From NCBI RefSeq assembly GCF_032854445.1, contig NC_088301.1:47301116-47365115 (forward strand): a stretch of DNA of 64,000 nucleotides. The letters run 5' to 3'. The stretch comes from Liolophura sinensis. Its lineage: Eukaryota; Mollusca; Polyplacophora; Chitonida; Chitonidae. The notes below the pieces were generated by a model that worked only from the letters and a program-made list of their open reading frames with translations, did no database searches and was not told the DNA's origin. A program made the position numbers and the translations under genes. Within the stretch, counting starts at the first letter, position 1; each line of letters starts with the position of its first letter. Of the stretch, positions 26,501 through 37,033 are shown piece by piece.

Positions 26501-29500
26501 TTCTATAAATATAATATGATTTGATGGACAATGTACACTTCAGTATCAAGATAGCTGTGTCTATTACTTTAACCTGCATGTCAAAAATTACATGTATGCT
26601 TCAGAAAAACTATGACAAAAATGTGATTATTTTTAGTAGACTCTGTACAGTAGTGTACAGAGATACAACCGTCATATTTTCTGTGTTTGCTCCTAATATG
26701 AATTGCTGGATGCATTGGTATGATATTGAAGTGCTGTTATCAAACTTTGTTGACCGTATGTTCAGAGAAATAGTATTAATGAACGACATGTAGCAAGCTA
26801 TCAACACTGATAAGCATGATTACATATGGCTCAATGCAATTTTCATATCCTGCCACTTCCCATCTGAATTTATCTAAATGCACAGGTTGGATGTACATGG
26901 ACAAAGCATGTGACTAAATGGTCTGTCTAATTATGACCTTTCAAACTGTAATGATTTATCCATAACTATAGTTTGATGAATGCTTACCTCTGAGGAATGT
27001 AGAACAGGTGACTGGGACAAACTGGAGGCTGCAAGCCATTCTGATGGAATCCTGGTTGCCAGGGTTTGAATTGAAATATCTAAATGTGCAAAAAAATTAC
27101 AAAAATTATTTTGACTTGACAGAATCGTGTTCTTCTTGTGAGGCTTAGTTGTCCACCTTTCCCAGCCGTATCCTTTATTTTGCCAGTTTGTCCAGATCAT
27201 TGTGTAATTGTGCAAGCCAAGCGTCTCATCACCTATGTGTATTTAATATTGGTATCCTTGAATTCTGAGAACATTTTTCTCTCTTGTAGTTTAGTTGTCC
27301 TGTAGTACATGTAGTTTAGTTGCTATTTGTTACATTGATGTTAAAGTAAAAGTTATTTTTCCAGTGAGATTGGACTGTGAAAAGGGGACAGTCATACTTT
27401 CAATTTAAAAAATATCAGCATTGTTTAATTCCTTTTTTCAGGCACAGTTGTGGACACAGACTCAACCATTCTAATTGAAGAAGTCCCCATCATTACACCA
27501 AATGGAGATGTTATTGTTCCAAGTCTCTCGTTGAAGGTAGTCTTCTTTTTTCTTGATTTACCTTCAGTGTTACATCTAGGTATGTTAGGAGGAGGTGTAA
27601 GGTAGGATTAGATAACAGCCAATGAATTTCTTGATTGCCAAGAAAGTGACCAGAAAGTGTAAATTAATTCTTTCACCCAGAATTTGCTGACATTATATAA
27701 AATGGTAAGTTCATAACTTATTTGCCTTTATCACTGTTTTCTATTTCACAGATAGAGCCCGGTACACACATCCTCATTACAGGCCCTAATGGCTGTGGCA
27801 AATCTTCTCTCTTTCGTATCCTAAATGGTCTTTGGCCTGTCTACAAGGGCAAGCTTCACAAACCTCGCCCCAGTCACCTGTTCTACATTCCTCAGAGGTA
27901 AGCATTCATCAAACTATAGTTATGGGTAAATCATTACAGTTACATATTCATGATTATAATCTGAGACAAAGTTGAAACACGGTTATGATTTTCAGATTTT
28001 CAGTTCCTTCATGCAACAGTATTGGAGTTTTTTGTTAAGTTTATACAAAAGATGAATTGATTTACTATGTACATCATTTAGTTTGATAAATTTACCTAAA
28101 CAGTATGTAAAGTCTCAGGTTTACAGCATTCTTAGTAAGGTTTTCCAACCATGATAGATGTTAGACATTTACCACTTGGTATGCTGGGATGTCATGTTGT
28201 TGTATAATATTGGCTAAAGGAAAAGATTAAGCTACATTCCAAAAATCGTTTTTTTTTTTTCCAGGCCTTACATGTCAATAGGCTCCCTCCGTGACCAGGT
28301 AATCTACCCAGATACTGCTGAAGATATGAAAGCAAAGAACTTTTGTGACAAAGATCTACAGAACATTTTAGCCACTGTTCACCTGCAGCACATTATAGAC
28401 AGAGAAGGAGGTAAGAGCAGCAAGTCATGGCATCACTAAAATCTTTTGAGATTTGCCATTCCTTTGGCAATCCTGAAATTCCAAAGTGTTTTATGCTAGG
28501 GGTGATGGTTGAATTGGAATCAGTTAATACATGTGCTTTCAGTGTTTCTAAACTTTCAAAAACCCAACTTCCACAGTCCATATTTGGATAAATTTGTGTT
28601 GTTTAGGGAATATTTCCACATTTTGTGAAAGGAGAGATTTTTGAACTGGTTAATAATTTCTAGATAATGGTACTATTTAAAGCAGTGTGAGAATTATTGA
28701 AGTTACCCAGTATTTCATCAATCACTTATGGCATTAGTTTTCACTAACAGTTTTAAGACTAAAGATACACTTTAGTTACCTACATAACTAACCATTCTTT
28801 TTGCGTTTTGTCTTTGTTAAGATCCGGGGAATGGTAATTTATTTTTTCATAAGATTATTATTTATTTGTGATTTCTGCACATATTTTTAGTTTCCTGTTC
28901 TGCCTTTGTTACATTTAGTCTTACATGTATGTTACATGTTGTTTATGGTCTCTGTATTAATAGAATTTAATGGAGAACAAGTTTGCACCCTACTTGTTAT
29001 GTCATCTGTCCATCCTATAGGTAGTTTGAACATGAGTAGTTCCAACTTTCGCCAGAGAATATTGTAGTTCTGAACATCTGTCTTAAGACCTGTTTCATAT
29101 ATCTTGGTAATGGTTCGTGATCTATCTATGCTAAAGTGGTGGAAATAAAAATTGTCAGTTAGTCAAACAATATTTCACTGACCTTTGACCTACTTTCTCT
29201 GGTCAGGATTCATGTTTGACTTGCTGATAGTAGTTCTCTTGAACTACTGAACCATATTCAGTGTACTTGTATTCAGTGATGAGTCCCCAAACAAGTGTTA
29301 GAGTCAGCACAAGTGACCTATGAGCTATTTTCTTGGGCCAAAGTTCATATTGCCTTGTAGTGTTTTGTCTATTATAATTACTGGCCCATATTGAATGAAA
29401 CTTCATACCAGGATTCATCTACATGTACATGATTAGATTGCGACCAGAAAGAGTGACCTTGTCAATGCAGTAAGATTTCATACTTGGATTCACTGTTACT

Positions 29501-32115
29501 TATGTATCTCCACACTTAATCAGATTGGGGTCATTGCAAATGAGCTTTGATATGCTGTTGCCGGTCATGAGTTCATATTTGGATATTTATGATGTAGTCA
29601 CATACATGTGCAATGTATTTTGCAATATGTATTGTTTTACTATTTTTGTTCAAGCTGTGTCCACGGGTCATTGTGTTGTTGCATTGGCATTTGCATTTGC
29701 AAACTTGGGAATGCATTTTGCTTTAGTTACTTTGCTCTTTGTGTCTTTGACTGTATTAAAAAGGTGACTATGCTTTGTTAACTAGGATACTATCTCAGAA
29801 ACAATTAATAGTGATCTCCAAATGAATAATGTACAATTTATTTTTATATTAGTGCTTAGTTATTTGTACATTTACTGCATTAGTGGAACGAAAGTCTCAA
29901 GAAAAATAAGCTTGAAGAGCATGAATTCTTTTTCCTTAATGTTTTTGTCTGACTGTTGAACTAACAGATGTACTTGTAGGTGACGAGAAAAAAAATACCA
30001 AAGTCTAAACTTTAGTAAAATTCATTTCATTTATTACTATCAATGTCTTCTAATAAACTACCTGTACTTATACTTCAGAAGATTAAATCTAATAAGCATA
30101 CGTACTGTTCTTGCTTTAGGCTGGAATGCTGTTAGGGATTGGAAGGACGTCTTGTCTGGTGGCGAGAAACAACGCATGGGCATGGCACGACTGTTCTATC
30201 ATAGGTAAACTAGAGAAAACTTCATGAATCATGTTTCTATCAATTTAGGATTGACACATTTCTGTGATGGTTTTTTCAGTGTGATGACTGTCACCTGCTA
30301 GTTTGTATAGAAAATTGGCTTTCACAAGCAGGTTCTAAGCAGCATAGTAACACATAATTCTCTGTTGTTCAATTACAGTGCTTGTGAACTACCTATTTGC
30401 TTTATTTGATTGGTGTTTTAAGCTGTACTCAAGAATATTTCACTTATACGACAAAAGCCAAGGGGAAACCCACAACCATCCACAGGTTGCTGGCAGACCA
30501 TTCCACACACAGCCAGAGAGGAAGCCCTATTTGTTTTAAGAGCTCCACTGCACAGAAATAGTGACATATTACATAAACAAACAGAAACTGCATGCAATGT
30601 TTAAAATTATGTATATGGGTCTTAATGTGATCAATGATAACTGGGGTGTTATTTTAATTGCATGTTTTTTCAAAAGTATTTCCATTATGAAGGCTATTTG
30701 CATGGGAATCAATAACTGATTAATTTGTGGTGTTTGTATACTTGTACATGTAAGTTGTCCATTCCAGTTTGTCTAAAATGTGTCAAGTATCTAAAAGACA
30801 ATAAACCCATTTGTTTGGAAATGTTTAAAAAATATGGTGAGTATTTCTGTCAGCAATTGTAGTGTTATAGTAAAACAATTCATATGTTTGGACTGAACTG
30901 AATTCTTTCTTGGCCTTTCTATGAATGTATCAAGATTGATCACACACTTACTTGAAAGCAAAGTAGTTATTTTAATTATGAATACATGTGAATTCAAAGT
31001 CTTCTGCTACTTTTAAACATGGCCTTTTAGAAATAGTGTTTCTCAGTTAACCTAGAGTCCATTTGTTTGAAATATGTTTCTTTCTTACAGGCCACAGTTT
31101 GCACTATTGGATGAGTGTACGAGTGCTGTATCTATAGATGCTGAAAGCAGCATTTATCAGGCTGCTAAAGATGCTGGTGTGACATTGTTGACCATCACAC
31201 ATCGGCCATCTCTGTGGTATGTAATCTTTCTCCTAATTATCTGAAATTTTGCTTTGTTTTTTTTCCGTTTCATGTATAATAATCAGTTTCACGGTACTGA
31301 GGCTGTAGGGAACTTGATGGGGTACGTACACATAACTTCATATATAAAAGACTCAGTTGGTTAGCGCGCTAGTGCAGCGTAATGACCCAGGAGTCTCTCA
31401 CCAATGCGGTCGCTGTGAGTTCAAGTCCAGCTCATGCTGGCTTCCTTTCTGGCCGTACGTGAGAAGGTTTGTCAGCAACCTGCGGATAGCCGTGGGTTTC
31501 CACCCACCATAATGCTGGCAGCCATCGTATAAGTGAAATGTTCTTGAGTATGGTGTAAAACACAAATCAAATCAAATGAAAAATCATATATAAAAGAATC
31601 TTTTGGAGTGCTCTGTAACTGTCGGATTGAGAAAACATGCAAGTGGTACTTATCATTGGTGGTTAGAATTAATATCTGTACTTTGTCAGTTTGTCCTTTA
31701 TTGTGGAAACCCGCTGATGGCCGTGGGTTTCCCCTGGGCTCTGCCTGGTTTCCTCCCATTATGATGCTAGCAGCTGTCGTGTAAGTGCAGTATTCTTCAG
31801 TATGGCGTAAAACACCAATCAAATAAGTTTATTCTGGAATAATATGACAGTTTGTCTGTTTGTTATAGGAAGTTCCATTCCCACCTGCTACAGTTTGATG
31901 GTGAAGGAGGTTGGCGTATGGAACAACTTGACACAACAAAAAGGCTGACATTGGAAGAGGAAAAACACAAGTTGGAGACACAGTTGGCTGGAGTTCCAGA
32001 GATGAGTCAAAGGCTGAGAGAACTCTGTTCTATATTGGGAGAAGATTCAGTCCTACTCAGCAAGGATGGGTTTATTGCAGACTCCCTAGAAACCAAAAAA
32101 TGTCAAGAAATATAA
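20503..32115 (+). CDS. ABCD2: Peroxisomal ABC half-transporter, ABCD1/ABCD2 type
   Basis: Imports very-long-chain acyl-CoA into peroxisomes in characterised relatives. Ten exons: 20503-21468, 23636-23816, 24357-24481, 25037-25187, 27442-27536, 27752-27897, 28265-28410, 30120-30204, 31091-31216, 31869-32115; total 2268 bp, 755 residues, all GT-AG and phase-consistent. The start at 20503 ([12 protein letters not shown]) matches the ABCD2-type N-terminus. Upstream in-frame ATGs exist at 20395 and nearby but would add an unrelated leader. The membrane domain holds the conserved RTFLSIYVA and [13 protein letters not shown] and the EAA-like [12 protein letters not shown] across the exon 1/2 border. 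The ATPase domain holds Walker [10 protein letters not shown] (residues 517-525), [15 protein letters not shown], signature LSGGE (614-618), Walker B FALLDE and H-loop THRPSLW. The ten-exon structure equals that of human ABCD1 and ABCD2. ABCD1 cannot be excluded, since invertebrates may have one gene for both; the neighbour REDIC1 favours ABCD2 synteny. Confidence 0.95.
21969..22751. mobile_element. Non-autonomous DNA element with 137-bp terminal inverted repeats
   Basis: 21969-22105 and 22615-22751 are inverted copies of each other with few mismatches. The outer ends read TGACAGAATACAAAAATATA. The internal 509 bp have no coding capacity and include GGGAAATAACC. No clear target-site duplication was seen at the outermost bases, so the true ends could extend a little. 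It sits in ABCD intron 1. Superfamily not assigned. Confidence 0.85.
23010..23276 (+). mobile_element. Full-length tRNA-derived SINE
   Basis: Flanked by the direct repeat AAGACTAGT (23001-23009 and 23277-23285). The tRNA-like head has an A-box region (TGGCTCAGTTGGTTAGTGCG) and a B box (GAGTTCAAGTCC). It is followed by a conserved body (TCAGCAACCTGCGGATGG, CACCATAATGCTGGCC) and the tail GTAAAACACCAATCAAAT. It is inserted in ABCD intron 1 and is the best-preserved family member in the window. Confidence 0.92.
30408..30530 (-). mobile_element. SINE 3' fragment, minus orientation
   Basis: Reverse complement of the tail and body of the same SINE family (ATTGGTGTTTTAAGC, ACTCAAGAATATTTCACTTA, CCACAGGTTGCTGGCAGACC). 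The tRNA-like head is absent. Lies in ABCD intron 8. Confidence 0.8.
31352..31583 (+). mobile_element. tRNA-derived SINE, 5'-truncated, with 14-bp target duplication
   Basis: Bounded by TCATATATAAAAGA at 31338-31351 and 31584-31597. It starts within the A-box region (CTCAGTTGG), keeps the B box GAGTTCAAGTCC, lacks a short CCGGGCTGTGCC-type segment in the body, and ends AAATCAAATCAAAT. The intact long target duplication points to a fairly young LINE-driven insertion. Lies in ABCD intron 9. Confidence 0.9.
31708..31826 (+). mobile_element. SINE 3' half
   Basis: Starts at a body segment (CCGCTGATGGCCGTGGG) and runs through TATGATGCTAGCAGCTG to the tail AACACCAATCAAAT. Same family and orientation as the copy 125 bases upstream; older by its substitutions. 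The exon 10 acceptor of ABCD follows 43 bases later. Confidence 0.85.
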
Positions 32116-32573
32116 TGGGTAGGCATAGATTTATGGCTATGATGGATTGTGTCAGGATTCTGTCCTACGTAGCAAAGATGAGATTTGTTACAGAACCCCA
32201 TAAATTGAAAAGTGATGAGAAAAATATAGGGTAAATATAGATTTATGGCAATGATGGTTTGTGGTACAATTTAGCTGTACTGAACAAAGATGAATTTGTT
32301 ACTGACTCCCCAGAAACTGAAAACTGTTAAGAAATCAAATGGATAGTTATAGATGATGGTTTGTGGGAGGATTCAGTCTCACTCGGCATAGGTGTGTTTT
32401 GATGCACATCCCAGGAATTCAAAAGTATTATGAAATCAGTGGGTACACATGAATTTATGGCTGTGACGGTTTGTGGGAGGATTCAGTCCCACTCAGCAAA
32501 GATGTGTTTTGTTACACAAACTGAAAAGTATTACAAAATCAATGGGTAGACATGGATTTAGGGCTAAGATGGC
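32044..32573 (+). repeat. Degenerate ~110-bp tandem array spanning the ABCD stop codon
   Basis: Five units start at about 32044, 32156, 32267, 32370 and 32480, each with the landmarks GATTCAGTCCTACTCAGCAA, a GATG-rich GTTTATTGCAGACTCCC block, GAAACTGAAAA..AAGAAAT, and ATGGGTAGACATGGATTTA. Unit 1 encodes the last 24 codons of ABCD and its TAA stop; units 2-5 are in the 3' UTR and are not in an open frame. Confidence 0.85.
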
Positions 32574-35550
32574 TTTTAACATGTCTACAAGTATTCAGGG
32601 AATGCAGAACACTTTTCTTTTTTTAAAAACGCTAATGTAAGTTTAACATCTTGTATTATAAATCTTAAAATCATCACATCTTTGAAGTTCAGCCAACTTT
32701 ATAAACTTTGTATTATGTGATATGTATGTTGTAATATATGTTTTTTTTTCTGTACAAAATGTGTAGATATGACAAGTAAAGAAAGTGACATTTTTAAGCA
32801 CTTTTTGAAAGGAGTGTTGATTGTGTTAATACTTTGCATGTTTGTAAGTATGGTAAAATTCAACACTCCTACAATGGCTTCTTTTGGCTGTCAAAATTTC
32901 AGTAGCACCATAAAAGTTGCATATACTTTAATACCAACAATGGATTCTGATGAATTCATATTCTTCTACTTTGGCTTAGGAACAAGGAACATTGTACTTT
33001 TACTATACACATGTATTAGTACTGTTTCTTAGTGAGCTACAGGTTTACAACAAATGTATTTATTGGAAACATCACTTGTGCCACTATTTTCTGTTTTGCC
33101 CTAATTCTTCTCAAATTTGGGACAGATATTAGTAGTGTTGAAAGTAATAGCATTTCTTCACCAGCCTTTTGGAAAAGTAAAGATATGAGTATGTTGTTCA
33201 TTACATGGTCTAACCATGCATATATATTAGCTAAAATGAACATGCCAGGTGTTCCCAGAATTGCAAGAAATGGGGTATTTGAGGTTTGTGGTGCAAGCAG
33301 TAACATGGTACATATATGTGTGGCATGTGATAAGTCTGTTACAGTCCTATGTAGCACTGACACATTGAGATAAGCTGATAATTAGAACGCCAGTGACCCA
33401 GATAAAATAATGTCACTTTTCACTTGTAGTCTAGCCGTATGCAAGTGGTAGGAAACCTGATAGCCTTATTAAACAACCACTGATATCCCACTTTGACCTG
33501 ATCTTTGGTCTAAACTGATTATTCTATATTCCATGATATTATTACTCATCATTGTTTCTCATAGTGCCATGACCAATATATACATCTGGTCACAGTGTAC
33601 ATAGTAACCTACCAGAAAGCATTTGCACTTAATATAATATAAATTGCAGTTTCTCTAGCATTTTACATTTGTAAACATGTTGGCCTACATATTTCATATT
33701 CATATTTCTATTCAGGGGTTGCTCACTATATCTGAAATTTAACAACCAGTTCTCAGAAAGTTGGAAATTTTTGCTATTGCCAGTATTAGGGCTGAAGCTT
33801 TGTAAATCCTCAAAATGATAGATTTTATGTGATTTTCAAATGTTTGCATAATGTTTGATAACTGGAAATATTATTTTGAGGGTTTGTCTAATCTAGAAAA
33901 TACATTGAACATCATGTAAATAATAGCCTTTGTAATATTATGGTAAGTTTTAAAAGTAGAAATACCCAAACTGTCTGACAAACTGAGAAAGAGAATGGCT
34001 ATGATCACAAGATTGATGTGTAAATAGATCTGTTCAAAATAACTTGACAACATGTATGATTCAATATTTGCTTTGACAACCGTCGTACATACATTACTAC
34101 ATAAATTTTTGTATATGAAAGGTTATACTTGCACAACAATGTACTTAATCATTTTGAAATTTCCCTTTGACATCGAATTAACAAATCGTATGAATGTGAA
34201 CAGATTGTTAAAAGTATTCTTCGAGCAAATGGTTAGGGGACCAATTAATTTTTTTCTTCGTAGACATCTTATTGACATAACGTTGATCTCCTGTCATCAT
34301 GTTTGTAATTATTCACTAATTCTAGTCTATCACAGTGATATAATACTGAAAAACTGGAATATGTCCTTGTAGTTATTGTGCGTCTTGACGTGCAAGACAT
34401 TCTTCAATTTATGGTAATCTCATTACATTTATGCCACAAGAAAGTCACTTTCATGTGGTTGTAAGTAAGCCACTGTAATATACGATAAAAGCACAACATT
34501 TTGTGCAAGAAACTGAAATATGAACTGTTTGTGTCCATTTACGTCTACACAACAGACAATATTGCAAGAAAAAAAATAGAAAGAAGGACATTTTATACTT
34601 ATGACTGTACATGTAATTATGACATATAATACTTTATATGTACAATATGTATAATACTTGTCTTATGTTGGATGAAACAGTCAACACATGTTTCTGAGGT
34701 AGAAGTGCGCAAAAGAAATACAGTTAATGTAATGCTCTGTATGAGGTTTCTGGTCACAATTTAAAATGTTAAGAAGTGTTACATGTACATAAGCTTAAGT
34801 ATATTTGTTTACAGATTTTTCTCATTTATTGCTTCAAAACATATGGTGATGTTAATAAATTTGCCCCTAAGTTAGATATTTTGTTCCTCTTTGTGTGATG
34901 TCCCAATTTCTGTGATTGTTTAATTCTGTACTACTGATACTTGCTGACAGTGATTGGTGCCGAAGACAGTTCAGTAGAAACTGCCTGCCTCTATAACAAT
35001 TTTCAGAACTGTAGTTTTACTTGGTATGCAAATACAGAAATGACTGTGATCTTTACATTACATGGTGTTCCTTGGTGACAATTCTACTGAAATAAGAATG
35101 AAGTGTGGAATGAGTGACTTACCACTGATAAAAAAAGATAAGCAACGTGCTATGTGTGTTAATTTCTCATGGGTACAGAAAAACCAATGTACATGTAGCT
35201 GATATACGAATTTGCTACACCTTTTTATATTGACTGCCATGTAAGAAGACAAAATGTAGTTAATAAAATGCCGTACACCCAAGATGGCCACCACATAAAC
35301 ACTTGTGATACAATTTGTTTGAAAGGTTTTTTTAATTAAATCCAATGTTTCCCAATACTTACAATAGATACAACCAATAATTGCTGTAGATTGGATCAGG
35401 TAGATAAGAGCGGAGTTGTATTGGTTTGTGTGTGGTAATGACAAATTTAGGTCATGGATTTGTCCTTTTCAGAAGGTTTTGTGCTAATCAGTTGTCATAG
35501 GTATATGTACGTTTTCAGTGATGTAAATTAATAAAGTTCTCCACACAGTA
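32116..35550 (+). other. Probable ABCD 3' UTR and flank
   Basis: Non-coding by inspection. AATAAA occurs at about 34854 and at 35530-35535, either of which could end the mRNA. The open frames at 32769-33373 here lack family resemblance, and one overlaps a dispersed repeat. Confidence 0.45.
33101..33279 (+). repeat. Dispersed ~210-bp repeat family, member 2
   Basis: Blocks CTAATTCTTCTCAAATTTGG, CAGATATTAGTAGTGTTG, CACCAGCCTTTTGGAAAAGT, GGTCTAACCATG and AGAAATGGGGTA are in the same order as 6499-6711 and the reverse complement of 51704-51920. Confidence 0.7.
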
Positions 35551-37033
35551 TTGTTTTGTAACATTTCTCAATGCAAAAAATGCCCTATAAAAACTCTTAA
35601 ATTTGCTGTGATCTAAATCATGTTTATGGAACAGGAAGGCTATATGTAATATGTTCAATTGTACACTGGTTAACAAAAAGAATGCTTTTGTGTCAGTGTT
35701 TGTTTTACTTCCAAACTGGTATGGATGTGACTAGCTCTCCGTTTTGGATATTTTCTTACAACTGTTGGGTAAGTATTTAACCTCTACAGAATGCCATGTT
35801 TTTTTGTATAGAATGCATGAAGAAGAAAAAAATAGAACTAATCCGATCAATTATATCACCTGTGGTGTCTGAAAGGCACTGTAGTGACATCAATTTACCT
35901 CATTCTACCCTTGAATTGTTCAACAGTTTGGTCATGTATTAGACTTGCAGGTAATTTGTGGAATTTTTTATGATGATACAGACATAGATTTGTTTTTTGT
36001 ATCTGATGGCAAGGATGCAGACTCTGTTGTAGAATTATTTGTTGTGTACATATAACCTGCATGTACACATGTATGTGATTTGACTGCTTTCAATGACTTC
36101 AAAAATGCACCTGCACATGTATGCCCTGTTGTATATGCAATTATTAAAGTTCATGCGTCATTTAAAGTGTCTCCAATAAAGCGACTTCTTTGCCAGATAA
36201 ATATGATAGTTATAATTTTGTGTGTTTACCCCTGCGCCTTTATGGTATATAGGGCCTATGGAACGTACAGTAAGCCATGAAACACTTTGACCCTATGTGT
36301 ATGATGGTCCATCTTCAAAGCTGTCTACAGGGTTTTAACTTGAAAATGCAAGGGGTCAGAGGGTGTAATACAGCTGGCCAACTTCTTTCAGGGGGGAGAA
36401 ACTAGCTTGAAAGGTGGCACAGTGCAAAAGATGTTGAATACCGTTTATCGGCTTTGCATGTAAAAAATTGTAAATAACAGACCGTACTCAAGAATATTTC
36501 ACTTATATGCGACGGCGATCAGCATTATGGTGGGAGGAAACAAGGCCACGATGATTCGCAGCTTGATAGCAGTTCTTCCAACGTACGACCTCAGAGCATG
36601 AGCTGGACATGAACACAGTGACCGCTGGCACGCTACCCACTCGTCAATGCAAGTGGAAAAGTTGGCATTTAAACTTGCGAAGAGCAGGGACCATTGTTCG
36701 TGCCGAGCAATAAATTTGTCAATAGCTGAATGTAAAGATCGTTGACATCATAAATGTCTGACAGTGAACGGTTACATTGTGTAGAAACTGTTGCCTCCCT
36801 TAGATAACTCTCCTTTCTAACCGGTAAAATTAGTATATATGTCAACATCAAAATGCCGTCTGTGATGCAGACGACAAATGCAGCAAAGTGATTTGCAATA
36901 GTAACCTTTGTTTCCATTGACAGAATGGATGTCGGTGTGAATTATTGTGAGACAGGTGTACCCCCTCAGTAATATAAGCAATAATTGTGATAACATCTTT
37001 TGGATCCTCTGTCAAAGCACACCGAAACGAAAG
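35551..37033. other. Intergenic region between ABCD and the ASB13-like gene
   Basis: No gene recognised. It contains a minus-oriented SINE fragment at 36482-36655. The last few hundred bases should hold the ASB13 promoter and 5' UTR, but no core element was identified. Confidence 0.4.
36482..36655 (-). mobile_element. SINE fragment, minus orientation
   Basis: Reverse complement of the family body: ACTCAAGAATATTTCACTTA, CAGCATTATGGTGGGAGGAA, then a diverged B-box area (GAGCTGGACATGAACACAG) and head. The poly-AATC tail is missing. Confidence 0.7.

Noticed and set aside
32769-33373. Two adjacent plus-strand open frames after ABCD
   Set aside because: They fall in probable 3' UTR, lack family resemblance, and the second overlaps a dispersed repeat.
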